Positions 53,734-63,998 are shown, counted from the stretch's first letter. The stretch: DNA of 64,000 nt from Hyphomicrobiaceae bacterium (GCA_020638095.1 JACKJF010000004.1:310001-374000); one strand, 5' to 3'. The notes: generated by a model not told the origin, from the letters alone. Numbers and translations are program-made.

Positions 53734-56076
53734 CTAGAGCAAGGTCGAGATGGTGAACTGGAAGCGCTGCGGAATGTCTCCGGTCGCTCCGTTGATATAG
53801 AAGGCATAGTCACCACGCAGCGGACCGAACGGCGAGTTCCAGATCAGCGACGCACCGGCGGAAGTCCTGAGGTTCGTGCTGATGCCGCTGACTGGGACTG
53901 GAGCCGCCGCCGAGGCACCGCCGACCCAGCCGGCATCCGCCCAGATCGCACCACGCACACCATAGCTCTCAGGCAGGACCGGGATCGGGAATTCCAGTTC
54001 CGCGGAAATTCCGGCATAGGCCGTCGTTCCGTACGTTTCCCCGTAGGTCGCGCCCGGCACAACCGGACCGCGCGGACCAAGGCCGCCGGCCGCGAAGCCA
54101 CGTACCAGACGCTGGCCGGGCTTGAACGTTTCGGTCGGATTCACCCCGGCGCCACTGAAATCATAGAGGAACCCGGCCTGACCACGAACGCTCATCACGA
54201 CACCTGAATCCGGCACGACTTCCACGAGATAGCGGGCCTTTGCCTCGGTGCTGAGGAAGTTGTGGTCGAGGAACGCGTAGGACTGCGTCAACTCGGCGAC
54301 AAAGCCGTTGCGCGGCATTTGCACATCATCGACCTTGGTGAAGTTCAGCTTGTAGCCAACCGTACCCTTGTTGAGCACCTGCCCGTTGGTCACGAGTCCC
54401 GAGAACGGCTTGGTCAGATCGGTGAACGTTGAGTACTGGTAGCCAACGAATGGCGTAACAGTCAGTTCGTCGGTCAGCGGAACGCCGAAGCGCACCTGGC
54501 CACCAATCACGTCACTGCCGAAATACTCACTGCTCGACTCGCTGGTAATTGCACGCGACACATCAATGCCCGCCGAAACCTTGCTGCCCATGAAGCGCGG
54601 CTCGGTGAAGGTAAAGCCGAAGGTCTGGTTGGCACCAAGATTGGTCGGATCAAGCGAAGCACCAACCGAAATCTTGAGGTATTGGCCGCGGCCAAGGAAG
54701 TTGCGTTCCGTCAGCGAAAGTTCGCCCAACAGACCAGCGTTCGAATCCCAGCCCGCCGTCGCGCCATAGCTGCCCGACGAGCTTTCCACGACCGCAATTG
54801 TCAAATCGATCTTGTCCGCTGCGCTTCCCTGAGACGTGGTGATCTGCACCGACGAGAAGTAACCCAGCGCCTCGATATTGGCCTTGCCACGCGACACCAG
54901 CGCCCGGTTGAACGGATCGCCTTCAGAGAAGTCGAGTTCGCGGCGAATGACGAAGTCGCGCGTCTTGGTGTTGCCGATGATATCGATGCGCTCGACATAG
55001 ATATGCGCACCTTCGTCAACAAGGAACGTCACGTTGAACGTATGGGTGGCAATATCGCGGTCAAGCCGTGGACGAACTTCCGCGAAGGGATAGCCTTGCC
55101 CGGTCGCCCGGTAGCCAACGTCGGCGATCGAGTTTTCAAGATCCGCCTGCGAATAGCCCTGGCCGGAATAGGTGTGGACATACCCCCTCAGCGCATCGGC
55201 GTTGAGGCCCGGAATGCTCGTCTCCATCGAAATGGTGCCGAACGTGTAGTGGTCGCCCTCTTCGATGGTGAAATTGATGTAGTAGGCGTTCTTTTCCGCG
55301 TCGTAATCGGCGACGGCGGAAAGCACGCGCGCATCGGGGAAGCCGTGATCGGCATAGTAGCGCTGGATCGTCGCCTTGTCGGCCTGCAGCTTGTCTTCGC
55401 TATATTCGTCGTCAAGGAAGATCCAGCTGAGGAAGTTGGTTTCCTTGGTCGAGATCACGTCCTTGAGCACCCACGCGCTGATCGTCGTGTTGCCGGTGAA
55501 GTTGATCGCCGCCACGCCCGCGCGGTCACCTTCATTGATGTTGAACTTCACCCGGATACGGCCATCTTCGGTCACTTCCGTCGTCGGCGAAACGGTCACA
55601 CCGGTATAGCCGGCATCCTCGTAGGCAAGTTCGATCGTCCGCTTGTCCGCAGCCAGCCGTTCGTCCGTGTAGGTGCCGCTGGATGCAAGATTGACCATCC
55701 GCACCAGATCATCGTCCGTGAAGCGCTTGTTGCCCTCGAACAGGACGGACGCGACAACGCGGTTTTCGCTGACTGCGACGGCCAGCGTGCCCGAACCGTA
55801 GCGAATGTTCACCGTCGAAAAGAGCCCGGTCGCGTTGAGCGAAGCAATCGAGGCTTGAATGGCTTCGGTGGTCGCCAGATCACCCACCCGAATCGTCAGG
55901 TAGGATTTGACCGTCGTGTCATCGACGCGCTGGTTGCCCGAAACGGTGATCACGGTGACCCTCTGGGCCATGGCCTGTTCCACACCGAGAACCTGCGGCA
56001 GGAGCCCGGTCAGCGGCATCAGAACGGTGAGCGCGAAGGCGATCAGGCCGGCGCGAACGAATTTAGCGATGGTCAT
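53734..56076 (-). CDS. bamA: Outer-membrane protein assembly factor BamA
   Basis: This essential Omp85 insertase has 780 residues. A signal peptide is probably cleaved after AMA (about residue 37, before QRVTVITVSG). Five POTRA domains follow (for example GNQRVDDTTVKSYL, FEGNKRFTDDDLVRM, NFTGNTTISAWVL, VERIDIIGNTKTRDFVIRREL). The 16-strand barrel has FTEPRFMGSKVSAG and the VRGF lid-lock motif (LVRGFAAGGLGPRG), and it ends with a C-terminal aromatic-containing strand, RFQFTISTLL. The ATG at 56076 was chosen because the frame upstream to 56220 adds 48 residues ahead of the signal peptide. Confidence 0.96.
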   Translation of the reverse strand: MTIAKFVRAGLIAFALTVLMPLTGLLPQVLGVEQAMAQRVTVITVSGNQRVDDTTVKSYLTIRVGDLATTEAIQASIASLNATGLFSTVNIRYGSGTLAVAVSENRVVASVLFEGNKRFTDDDLVRMVNLASSGTYTDERLAADKRTIELAYEDAGYTGVTVSPTTEVTEDGRIRVKFNINEGDRAGVAAINFTGNTTISAWVLKDVISTKETNFLSWIFLDDEYSEDKLQADKATIQRYYADHGFPDARVLSAVADYDAEKNAYYINFTIEEGDHYTFGTISMETSIPGLNADALRGYVHTYSGQGYSQADLENSIADVGYRATGQGYPFAEVRPRLDRDIATHTFNVTFLVDEGAHIYVERIDIIGNTKTRDFVIRRELDFSEGDPFNRALVSRGKANIEALGYFSSVQITTSQGSAADKIDLTIAVVESSSGSYGATAGWDSNAGLLGELSLTERNFLGRGQYLKISVGASLDPTNLGANQTFGFTFTEPRFMGSKVSAGIDVSRAITSESSSEYFGSDVIGGQVRFGVPLTDELTVTPFVGYQYSTFTDLTKPFSGLVTNGQVLNKGTVGYKLNFTKVDDVQMPRNGFVAELTQSYAFLDHNFLSTEAKARYLVEVVPDSGVVMSVRGQAGFLYDFSGAGVNPTETFKPGQRLVRGFAAGGLGPRGPVVPGATYGETYGTTAYAGISAELEFPIPVLPESYGVRGAIWADAGWVGGASAAAPVPVSGISTNLRTSAGASLIWNSPFGPLRGDYAFYINGATGDIPQRFQFTISTLL

Positions 56077-56254
56077 TTTGGTCCCGTTTGCCTTGGAATA
56101 CCCAGTTCCGGAATCGCTTAACGATGCCGAAAATACTCTAACAATTGGTTTTACCGCATTTTTGCCAATGGGCAAGCGCCAAAGCCGGAACACACCGGCA
56201 AATCCGCCCCGGTCTGGCAATCTTGCAACACCCGCGCCGCAACCGCCGAAACCG

Positions 56255-57370
56255 CTAGAAAAACAGGTCGTTGATCAGGGTGAAGATCATCAGGCTGCCG
56301 ATGATCATCAGCCCGATCCGGAACCCGAATTCCTGGGTTTCGGGCTTTAGGGGACGCCTCAGCACCACTTCGAATAGGTAGTAGAGCAGATGCCCGCCAT
56401 CGAGCAGCGGCACCGGCAAAAGGTTGAAGACGCCGATATTGAGCGACAGAAGCGCCGCCAGATTGATGAGCGCGACGATACCGAGACTTGCAACCTCACC
56501 GGAAACCTGGGCCACTTTGACCGGTCCGCCCAACTGCTCGACGTCGCCCTTTCCAACGAAGAAATCGCCAATGAAGGCCGCGGTGCGGTCGAGAATGAAG
56601 ACCATTTCTTCGGCCGTCATGCCGATTGCCTCGATCGGGGACGGCCGGAACACCGACACATCTTCTGGTCCGACCTCCTTGGCGACGCCCACCTGCCCGA
56701 CCCGCTGCATGTTGCCGAACCGGTCCGCCTGTTCGACTACGTTCGGCACGAGATCGAAGGTCAGTTCGGACCCGTTGCGATCGACCACCACGTGCACCTG
56801 GCGGTCGGGGCTTGTCGCAACCAACCGCTGGAAATCATTGAACCCGCGCACGGCAAAACCGTCGACGCTGACGATTCGATCCCCCGCCTCAAGGCCGGCA
56901 AGCGCGGCCGGCGAGCCGTCGGTGACGGTGTCGATCACCGGCGTGATGACGTATTGCCCGTAGGCAACGATCAGGCCGTAGAGCACGACGAAGGTGAAAA
57001 GAATGTTGGCCGCTGGACCGGCGATCACCACTGCGATGCGCTGCCAAACCGATTTGAAAAGAAAGAGACTTTTGCGCTCCTCGTCGCTGAACGTCGCCAA
57101 CGCTTGAGGATCGGGAACGCTCGCCGCGTTCATGTCGCCAACAAACCGCACATACCCGCCAAGCGGGATCATTGAGACGCGCCAGCGTGTGCCATGGCGG
57201 TCTGTCCGCCCGAACAATTCCGGCCCGAAGCCTATCGAGAATGTCTGGATCGCCACGCCGTTCCAGCGCGCGACCAGATAGTGACCCATTTCATGCACAA
57301 AGACGATCACCGTCAGAAGCGCCAGAAAGGGCACGATGTAGGACAAAAGCCATCCGGCAAAGGCAATCAC
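56255..57370 (-). CDS. rseP: RIP metalloprotease RseP (site-2 protease)
   Basis: This intramembrane zinc protease is involved in envelope stress signalling and signal-peptide clearance. The ~371 residues have HEMGH (His26, Glu27, His30) in the first membrane span, a single PDZ domain (about 130-200, GSPAALAGLEAGDRIVSVDG), and the LDG motif in LLPVPLLDGGHLLYY. E. coli RseP has two PDZ domains; one is common in Alphaproteobacteria. The start is GTG at 57370 with GGAAGGA 6 bp upstream; the frame remains open to 57463 but that adds a Cys/Arg-rich stretch overlapping cdsA. Confidence 0.93.
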   Translation of the reverse strand: MIAFAGWLLSYIVPFLALLTVIVFVHEMGHYLVARWNGVAIQTFSIGFGPELFGRTDRHGTRWRVSMIPLGGYVRFVGDMNAASVPDPQALATFSDEERKSLFLFKSVWQRIAVVIAGPAANILFTFVVLYGLIVAYGQYVITPVIDTVTDGSPAALAGLEAGDRIVSVDGFAVRGFNDFQRLVATSPDRQVHVVVDRNGSELTFDLVPNVVEQADRFGNMQRVGQVGVAKEVGPEDVSVFRPSPIEAIGMTAEEMVFILDRTAAFIGDFFVGKGDVEQLGGPVKVAQVSGEVASLGIVALINLAALLSLNIGVFNLLPVPLLDGGHLLYYLFEVVLRRPLKPETQEFGFRIGLMIIGSLMIFTLINDLFF

Positions 57371-57404
57371 GGCTATTCCTTCCGGCAGCGTTTGGGAACG
57401 GACG

Positions 57405-58247
57405 TCACCAATAGAGCAGGCCCGCCGGCACCAATTCCGGTCCGGCATGCAGATAGCCGACAATAAACGTCAGCAATGCGCCGAAAGTCAGGCTGTCGAG
57501 CCGGTCCATGAATCCGCCGTGCCCGGGAATGAGGTCGCCGCTGTCCTTGACCCTGAACCGGCGTTTGACCGCGCTTTCGGCAAGGTCGCCCACCTGCCCC
57601 GAAATGCTGGTAGCCCCGGCAATCAGAACCCCGATCCACCAGGGCGATGGGGTCATGGTCACCCAGAACAAAAGGCCGGCCAGGGTGCCGATAACGAGCC
57701 CGCCGGCGGCGCCCGTCCAGGTTTTGCCCGGCGAAATACCCGGCGAAAGCTTGGCACCGCCCATCAGCCGCCCAACGAAAAACGCACCCGTATCGGTCAT
57801 CCACACGGTTGCGCCGAGAAAGAAGCAGGCCGCAAAACCGGGGCTTCCGTCGCTCCTGAGCGCCACGATGGCGATGACGACGGCGGAAAGGAAAATCAAT
57901 CCGAAGGCGCGCCAGAGCAGGTGTTCGAGACCAAAAAACGCGGCGATGACAATGCCGGTCCCGACCACCACCCAGGCAGGACCCGATCCCCAGGCAACCG
58001 CCGCAAGCGGCACGAGTGCCATAATGCCCATGAGAACGTAGCCGAACGATGAGAGCGGCCGGGTTCTGACCATGACTTCCCATTCGCGATAAATGCCCGC
58101 AAACACAACGCTGATGGCGATGGCGAAAAGCGGACCGTTGACCCAAACGGCAAAGGAGGTCACGGCCAGAAGAACTGCGGCCGACCCGAGACGCGGCCCA
58201 AGATCGCTCCAGTTGGGCGTGTAGCGCGAGCGGCCGGCGTCACTCAT
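57405..58247 (-). CDS. cdsA: Phosphatidate cytidylyltransferase
   Basis: This polytopic 280-residue enzyme makes CDP-diacylglycerol, the precursor of all phospholipids. The signature is near the C-terminus: SPGKTWTGAAGGLVIGT followed by VKRRFRVKDSGDLIPGHGGFMDRLDSL. About seven spans precede it. It overlaps uppS by 4 bp and rseP starts 34 bp later, giving the conserved frr-uppS-cdsA-rseP-bamA order. Confidence 0.95.
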   Translation of the reverse strand: MSDAGRSRYTPNWSDLGPRLGSAAVLLAVTSFAVWVNGPLFAIAISVVFAGIYREWEVMVRTRPLSSFGYVLMGIMALVPLAAVAWGSGPAWVVVGTGIVIAAFFGLEHLLWRAFGLIFLSAVVIAIVALRSDGSPGFAACFFLGATVWMTDTGAFFVGRLMGGAKLSPGISPGKTWTGAAGGLVIGTLAGLLFWVTMTPSPWWIGVLIAGATSISGQVGDLAESAVKRRFRVKDSGDLIPGHGGFMDRLDSLTFGALLTFIVGYLHAGPELVPAGLLYW

Positions 58248-59005
58248 GCGCCCGCTCCGCCAAGTCCGCCGAAACGCCGCTCGCGGGCCGAATAGATTTG
58301 CAGTGCCTCGACAAAATCGCTTTCACCGAAATCGGGCCACCACGTGTCGAGGAACACCAGTTCCGCATAGGCATTCTGCCAGATCAGGAAATTCGAGATG
58401 CGCTGATCACCGCCCGTGCGAATCAGGAGGTCCGGCGCCGGCATGCCCGAGGTGTAAAGCCGCTGCTCGATCAGGTCCTCCGAAACGTCCGCGAGATCGA
58501 TCCGCCCCGCCTTCACGTCCGCTGCAATCGACCGTGTCGCCTCAACGATCTCACTCTTGCCGCCATAATTGAAGGCCACGTTGAGCTTGAGCCCCGTATT
58601 GCGCGCCGTGGTTGCTTCCACACGCGCGATGGTGCGCTGCAGCGAAACGTCGAGCCCTTCGCGTTCCCCAAGCACTCTCACCCGCACATTGTTTTGATGA
58701 AGCTCATTCAAGTCCGCTTCAACAAACTTGTGTAGCAGATTGAAAATAAATTCAATTTCGGTTTTTGGCCGCGCCCAGTTTTCTGAGCTGAAACTGAACA
58801 CCGTGACATAAGGCACCCCGTACTTGTCGCAGAGACGGATAAGCCGTTTCAGCGCGACGATACCCTGCCTGTGTCCTTCCGTGCGCGGGCGGCCGCGCTG
58901 CTTTGCCCACCGGCCGTTGCCATCCATGATGACGCCGATATGGGTCGGAATCCGAAGCGCCTCGAATTCGGTGACCGCGCGGCTGACCGCCTGTTCATTG
59001 GGCAT
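58244..59005 (-). CDS. uppS: Undecaprenyl diphosphate synthase
   Basis: This cis-prenyltransferase makes the C55 carrier for peptidoglycan and polysaccharide. In 253 residues the catalytic Asp28 is in IMDGNGRWAKQRG, with GHRQGIV, VTVFSFSSENWARP, NVAFNYGGKSEIVEA and PDLLIRTGGDQRISNFLIWQ. It uses IPP-derived substrate made by the MEP pathway (ispDF is also in this window). It lies 35 bp downstream of frr. Confidence 0.96.
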   Translation of the reverse strand: MPNEQAVSRAVTEFEALRIPTHIGVIMDGNGRWAKQRGRPRTEGHRQGIVALKRLIRLCDKYGVPYVTVFSFSSENWARPKTEIEFIFNLLHKFVEADLNELHQNNVRVRVLGEREGLDVSLQRTIARVEATTARNTGLKLNVAFNYGGKSEIVEATRSIAADVKAGRIDLADVSEDLIEQRLYTSGMPAPDLLIRTGGDQRISNFLIWQNAYAELVFLDTWWPDFGESDFVEALQIYSARERRFGGLGGAGA

Positions 59006-59040
59006 GTGCCCTCTCCGTTCAACGCCGACCGGCGCCCGGG

Positions 59041-59601
59041 TTAGACCTGCATTATTTCTTTTTCTTTGTGCGCGAGCATCGCGTCAATCTCGGCCACGGC
59101 GTCATCGGTCGCCTTCTGCACCAGATCCGATTTGCCGTGCATGTCGTCCTGGCCCATATCGCCGCTCTTTTCGGCTTTTTTGAGTTGGTCCATTCCGTCG
59201 CGGCGCACATGACGCACCGCCACCCGTGCCTGTTCGGCATAGTGATGGGCCACCTTGACCAGGTCGCGCCGGCGTTCCTCGTTGAGTTCCGGAATAGGCA
59301 CCCGAATGGTCGCTCCCTCGGTCATCGGATTGAGCCCGAGGCCCGATTCGCGGATCGCCTTGTCGACCACCGGGGCGAGCCCCCGGTCCCAGACCTGCAC
59401 CATCAGCATGCGCGATTCCGGAACGGTGACTGATGCCACCTGGTTGAGCGGCATCTTCGATCCGTAGGCGTCGACCATCACTGGCTCAAGCAGGCTCGTT
59501 GTCGCCCGGCCCGTACGCAACCCGATGAATTCCTCATGCAGCGCTTCGATGGATTTGGCCATCCGATCTTTCAGCGCAGAAAGCGAAAATTGCTCACTCA
59601 T
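59041..59601 (-). CDS. frr: Ribosome recycling factor
   Basis: The 186-residue tRNA-mimic separates ribosomal subunits with EF-G after termination. Recognisable parts: LHEEFIGLRTGRATTSLLEPV, YGSKMPLNQVASVTVPESR, LNPMTEGATIRVPIPELNEERR and VRHVRRDGMDQLKK. It lies between pyrH (38 bp upstream) and uppS in the standard tsf-pyrH-frr order. Confidence 0.97.
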   Translation of the reverse strand: MSEQFSLSALKDRMAKSIEALHEEFIGLRTGRATTSLLEPVMVDAYGSKMPLNQVASVTVPESRMLMVQVWDRGLAPVVDKAIRESGLGLNPMTEGATIRVPIPELNEERRRDLVKVAHHYAEQARVAVRHVRRDGMDQLKKAEKSGDMGQDDMHGKSDLVQKATDDAVAEIDAMLAHKEKEIMQV

Positions 59602-59639
59602 CTCGACTACCTTTCTCCAACCCGGGTTGCCGCGGTGGC

Positions 59640-60353
59640 TCAGCCCACCTTCGTGCTGACCACGCGACCGTCCAGGACTCCCATTAACCCGCCCTCCGCT
59701 TCAAGCGAATAGACGAGTATTTGTAAACCGTTATCCCGCGCCAGGGCAAACGCGGCCATGTCCATGACCTTGAGGTCCTTGCTGATCACTTCGTCGTGGC
59801 TGACCGTGGCGAAACGGGTCGCCGTCGGATCCTTCATCGGATCGGCACTATAGACCCCGTCGACCTTGGTCCCTTTGAGCATGACGTCGCACTTGAGCTC
59901 GATCGCTTTGAGCGCCGAAGCGGTGTCGGTGGTGAAGAACGGATTGCCGGTGCCACCGCCGCAAATGACCACGTTGCCTGCCCTGAGCGCCTCCTGCGCT
60001 TCACCAGCGTGAAACCGGTCGGCAATGGCGGGCATGAAAACCGTCGAAAAAACCCGCACCGGCACGTTGAGCTTCTTAAGGGCATCGCCCAGAGCCAGCG
60101 AATTGATGATTGTGCCGAGCATACCCATCTGGTCGGCGGTGACCCGGTCGCCGCCCGCGGCCGCGACCTGCATGCCCCGAAAGATGTTGCCCGCCCCGAT
60201 CACGATGGCGATTTCGACGCCCGCCGCGTTCGCCTCGGCGATCTGCCCGGCAAGGCTTGCGAGAAATTTGGGTTCGATTCCAAAAGATTGGTCTCCGGCA
60301 AGCACCTCGCCGGAGACCTTCAGCAGTATTCGTTTGTAAGGCAAATCAGCCAC
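59640..60353 (-). CDS. pyrH: Uridylate kinase
   Basis: This hexameric UMP kinase is of the amino-acid-kinase fold. In 237 residues, YKRILLKVSGEVLAG opens the protein, with IVIGAGNIFRG, GDRVTADQMGMLGTIINSLAL, and DGVYSADPMKDPTATRF for nucleotide binding. The start is GTG at 60353 with GGAG 8 bp upstream, giving the normal N-terminus; the open frame to 60521 is Arg/Ser-rich and unlike the family. It lies 55 bp after tsf. Confidence 0.96.
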   Translation of the reverse strand: MADLPYKRILLKVSGEVLAGDQSFGIEPKFLASLAGQIAEANAAGVEIAIVIGAGNIFRGMQVAAAGGDRVTADQMGMLGTIINSLALGDALKKLNVPVRVFSTVFMPAIADRFHAGEAQEALRAGNVVICGGGTGNPFFTTDTASALKAIELKCDVMLKGTKVDGVYSADPMKDPTATRFATVSHDEVISKDLKVMDMAAFALARDNGLQILVYSLEAEGGLMGVLDGRVVSTKVG

Positions 60354-60408
60354 AAGTCCGCTCCGCGCCCGTCCCCGAAAAATCGGGAATCTGTGCCCGG
60401 CAGGACTA

Positions 60409-61335
60409 TTACTTGTTGCCCGCTGCGGCTGCAACCTCGGCGGCAAAGTCCGTTTCGCGTTTTTCGACGCCTTCGCCGAGCGCGAGCCGGACAAAGCCAG
60501 TGACCGTGATCGGTGCACCAATCACCTTGGCGGCCGAGTCGATTGCCTCCTGCACGGTTTCGCCCGGGATGATCACGAAGTCCTGGCTGAGAAGACAGAC
60601 CTCCTCATAGAACTTGCGCACCCGGCCCTCGACCATCTTTTCAACGATCTGGGCGGGCTTGCCGGACGCGGCGGCCTGCTCTTCGAACACGGCCTTTTCG
60701 CGCAACAGCACACCCGGATCGATTTCGTCGGGCCGAACCGCCATCGGATTGGTCGCGGCGATGTGCATGGCAATCTGCTTGCCGAGCAATTCCAGGGCCG
60801 CGCGGTCGCCTGAAGATTCGAGGCCAACCAGAATGCCGAGACGTCCCAATCCGGTTGTGACCGCATTATGGACGTACCAGCCGATCGCGCCTTCCTTGAC
60901 GGAAATGCCAGCAACCCGGCGCAGCGACATGTTCTCGCCGATCTTGGCGATCGCATCGGTGATACGCTCACCGACATTCTTGCCCGCGCCCGGATAGGCC
61001 GCGCCCGAAACCGAAGCGACATCGTCGCCTGCCGTCAGCGCAACCTTGGCGACAGTTGAAACCATTTCCTGGAATTCTTCGTTGCGTGCAACGAAGTCGG
61101 TTTCCGAATTGAGCTCGACAGCCGCACCGCGCGTGCCCTCCACGGCAACGCCGATCAGGCCCTCGGCCGCGATCCGGTCCGACTTCTTGGCCGCTTTGGC
61201 CAAGCCCTTGGCGCGGAGCCAATCGATAGCTGCTTCCATGTCGCCTTCGGTCGCGTTGAGGGCGTTCTTGCAGTCCATCATGCCCACGCCCGTGATTTCG
61301 CGGAGCTCTTTCACCATTGCCGCTGTGATCGTCAT
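60409..61335 (-). CDS. tsf: Elongation factor Ts
   Basis: This is the guanine-nucleotide exchange factor for EF-Tu. The 308 residues have the N-terminal UBA-like domain with [19 protein letters not shown], the core with [11 protein letters not shown], a coiled-coil portion, and the C-terminal module. The ATG at 61335 is preferred, since GAAAGGTG lies upstream at a good distance; an ATG three codons earlier is also in frame. It follows rpsB by ~100 bp. Confidence 0.97.
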   Translation of the reverse strand: MTITAAMVKELREITGVGMMDCKNALNATEGDMEAAIDWLRAKGLAKAAKKSDRIAAEGLIGVAVEGTRGAAVELNSETDFVARNEEFQEMVSTVAKVALTAGDDVASVSGAAYPGAGKNVGERITDAIAKIGENMSLRRVAGISVKEGAIGWYVHNAVTTGLGRLGILVGLESSGDRAALELLGKQIAMHIAATNPMAVRPDEIDPGVLLREKAVFEEQAAASGKPAQIVEKMVEGRVRKFYEEVCLLSQDFVIIPGETVQEAIDSAAKVIGAPITVTGFVRLALGEGVEKRETDFAAEVAAAAGNK

Positions 61336-61437
61336 AATTTTCACCTTTCCCGCCGGGCCCGTTCGGCCGGCGCGATGTTCAAATCCGGCGGCGCATCAAA
61401 CGCGCGCCGCCTGCCTAACTCAGATATGTGACGAAAA

Positions 61438-62460
61438 CTATTTCGCCAGTTCGCTGGCCTGTTCCAGCCAATTGTCGCGCTCGATGCGGCCGCGGAAATT
61501 GAGAACCGCGTCGACGCGCTCGATGTCTTCACCAGTGAACGCAGCAATCTGCGAGAACTTGGTGATTCCGAGCCCGTTGAGCTTCTTCTCGAGAACCGGA
61601 CCAACGCCCGAAATCTTCTTGAGATCATCGGCCGGACCCTCGGGCGCCGTAAACAGAACCGGGATCACCTCCTCAGCCTCCGCCGCCTCGGCAACAGGTG
61701 CCTCGGCCATGGCGACCGCTTCTTCGACCGGGGCCTCGACTGCCGCACCGAGATCGACACCAGCGGCCGACGACGACCGCCCGATCCCGTCGAGCGCGGC
61801 CTTGGAAACGAGCGAGCAATAGAGCTCGATCGCCCGCGCCGCATCGTCATTGCCCGGAATCGGGAAATCGACGACGTCCGGATCACAGTTGCTGTCCACC
61901 ACGGCGACGACGGGGATACCCAGCCGGCGCGCTTCTTCGATGGCAATCAGTTCCTTGTTCGTATCGATGACAAACAGAACGTTTGGCAGGTTTCCCATGT
62001 CCTTGATGCCGCCGAGGTCGCGCTCGAGCCGTTCCTTTTCGCGGGAACGCTGCAGCCGCTCCTTCTTGGTCAGGCCGGTTGTGCCTTCGTCATCCTGGGC
62101 TTCGAGCTCACGAAGCCGCGAAATCGAGTTGGAAATCGTCTGCCAGTTGGTCAGCGTGCCGCCGAGCCAGCGTGAATTGACGAAATACTGCGCCGACTGC
62201 CGCGCCGCATCGGCAACCACCGGGGCCGCCTGGCGCTTGGTGCCGACGAACAGAACGCGTCCGCCATCGGCAACCACGTCGCTGATCAGCTGCAGGGCAC
62301 GCTGAAGCAACGGCACCGTCTGGCTGAGATCGAGAATGTGGATGTCGTTGCGCACGCCGAAAATGAACCGCTCCATCTTCGGGTTCCAGCGATGTTTCTG
62401 GTGACCGAAGTGAACGCCTGCTTCAAGCAACTGACGAATCGAAAAATCTGGCAATGCCAT
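61438..62460 (-). CDS. rpsB: 30S ribosomal protein S2 with C-terminal helix-hairpin-helix-like extension
   Basis: The S2 core (about 1-240) is standard: [63 protein letters not shown] and [17 protein letters not shown]. An Ala/Glu-rich linker (about 240-277) leads to an extra module at 278-340, [20 protein letters not shown] through [17 protein letters not shown], so the protein is 340 rather than ~250 residues. The module resembles the short helix-hairpin-helix tails I recall on NuoE and L21 in Alphaproteobacteria. The ATG at 62460 is the start; MALPDFS is the normal N-terminus. Confidence 0.96.
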   Translation of the reverse strand: MALPDFSIRQLLEAGVHFGHQKHRWNPKMERFIFGVRNDIHILDLSQTVPLLQRALQLISDVVADGGRVLFVGTKRQAAPVVADAARQSAQYFVNSRWLGGTLTNWQTISNSISRLRELEAQDDEGTTGLTKKERLQRSREKERLERDLGGIKDMGNLPNVLFVIDTNKELIAIEEARRLGIPVVAVVDSNCDPDVVDFPIPGNDDAARAIELYCSLVSKAALDGIGRSSSAAGVDLGAAVEAPVEEAVAMAEAPVAEAAEAEEVIPVLFTAPEGPADDLKKISGVGPVLEKKLNGLGITKFSQIAAFTGEDIERVDAVLNFRGRIERDNWLEQASELAK

Positions 62461-62654
62461 CTGGCATGTCTCCTTTGACCGGTTGTGCCGCCACGGACTG
62501 TGCAACGCTGAAAAATCAGGTCACCGGAAGGGCGGAAAGCCCGAAAATCCGTGTGTGAGATTGGTAGACCGCAGGCGCTCTATCCCAAATGCCACCAAAG
62601 CGCAACCCCCGGGCACCGGGGTCGGACAATGGCGCGAACTGGCCAACACCGGCA

Positions 62655-63998
62655 TCAGCTCAACCGCGCGTCGCGCACACCTGGTATCGATTTGACCCCG
62701 CCGGCCAGTTCAGGCGTGACCTTGAAACGGCCCTCGAGTGCAATCTCGAATTCGGTTGCCCGATCCTCACCAAGCACCCGGAACGAAACCGAGCCGTTGC
62801 CGCCGGTCCTGAGAAGTCTCGAAATCGGACCGAGGCAGTCTTCGCTCTCGGCGTGAATGGTCAGGTGCCGCTCCGCCGCCAGCGCCACATGATCGAGCGC
62901 TTCGGCCTTGAGGAGCCGCACACGGATGCCTTCTGCCTGCTCCTCCGCTCCCACGTCGAGAATGAGGAGGTTGCCCGCCACCAGAACATCGGACGAAGTG
63001 GCCAGCTGCTCCGAAAAGACCAGGCATTCGTATGAACCCGTCGGGTCCGACAGCGTCAGGATCGACATCGGCGCACCTTTGCGCGTCCGCCGGTCCTGCC
63101 GCGAGGCCAGAAGCCCGGCGAGTTTGCCCGCCGTCGCGCCCCGCTTGACCGCTTCGGCAAAGCCCGACCACAAATGCACATTCTTTTCCGAAAGAAGATC
63201 GAGATACTCGTCGAGCGGATGCCCCGAAAGGTGAAAGCCGATGGCCGCGAACTCGCGTTCCAGCCTTTCCGATGGTTTCCATTTCTGCGCCCGACCGTTG
63301 AGCGGAACTTCGGCCACCTCCATTTCGCCGAACATGTCGGTCATCCCGGCCGCCTTGTCCTGGCTTATCCGTTGGGAGGTTCCGACCATCGCCTCGATCG
63401 CTTCGAACGCCTGCTCCCGGTAATCAACCAGGCTGTCGAAAGCCCCGGCGGCGACGAGCGATTCAAGCGTCCGGCGACCAATGATCCTTGGGTCGACCCG
63501 CTTGGCGAAATCGGAAAGCGTCGTGAACGGCCTGTCGCCCCGGACGGCAACGATATGCTCGGCAACCTGCCGCCCTACCCCCTTGACCGCGCACAGCGCG
63601 TAAAGAATGTCGCCGTCCCGGACGTCGAAAACGTCGGCCGACCGGTTGATGTCCGGCGCCTTGACCTCGATCCCCAGCCGGTTGGCATCGCGTTTGAACT
63701 CGGCCAGCTTGTCTGTATTGCCCATGTCGAGGGTCATCGACGCCGCGAGAAATTCGCGCGGAAAGTGGGTCTTGAGATAGGCGGTCTGGATCGAGACCAG
63801 CGCGTATGCGGCCGCGTGTGACTTGTTGAAGCCGTAATCGGCGAACTTGGCCAGAAGGTCGAATATCTGGTTCGCAAGATTCTCCGAAATGTTCTCGCGC
63901 GCGCAGCCTTCGACGAACCGCGTCTGCTGCTTGTTCATCTCCGCGCGGTCTTTCTTGCCCATGGCGCGCCGCAGCACGTCGGCTTCACCGAGCGAATA
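62655..63998 (-). CDS. dnaE: DNA polymerase III alpha subunit, C-terminal part (5' truncated by window edge)
   Basis: About 447 C-terminal residues of the replicative polymerase. The visible part starts within the fingers/PHP-distal region (SLGEADVLRRAMGKK, ADYGFNKSHAAAYALVSIQTAYLK) and continues through the helix-hairpin-helix (ALCAVKGVGRQVAEHIVAVRG), the OB fold (GKLAGLLASRQDRRTRKGAPMSILTL and GSYECLVFSE) and the C-terminal tail. The frame stays open to the end of the window, so the rest lies beyond. It is upstream of rpsB on the same strand, with ~195 bp between holding the probable rpsB promoter. Confidence 0.97.
   Translation of the reverse strand, partial: YSLGEADVLRRAMGKKDRAEMNKQQTRFVEGCARENISENLANQIFDLLAKFADYGFNKSHAAAYALVSIQTAYLKTHFPREFLAASMTLDMGNTDKLAEFKRDANRLGIEVKAPDINRSADVFDVRDGDILYALCAVKGVGRQVAEHIVAVRGDRPFTTLSDFAKRVDPRIIGRRTLESLVAAGAFDSLVDYREQAFEAIEAMVGTSQRISQDKAAGMTDMFGEMEVAEVPLNGRAQKWKPSERLEREFAAIGFHLSGHPLDEYLDLLSEKNVHLWSGFAEAVKRGATAGKLAGLLASRQDRRTRKGAPMSILTLSDPTGSYECLVFSEQLATSSDVLVAGNLLILDVGAEEQAEGIRVRLLKAEALDHVALAAERHLTIHAESEDCLGPISRLLRTGGNGSVSFRVLGEDRATEFEIALEGRFKVTPELAGGVKSIPGVRDARLS

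Noticed and set aside
62500..62600. Possible tRNA-like segment upstream of rpsB
   Set aside because: The GGTAGACCGCAGGCGCTC stretch looked D-arm-like but no cloverleaf forms on either strand; it is more likely the rpsB leader/promoter region.
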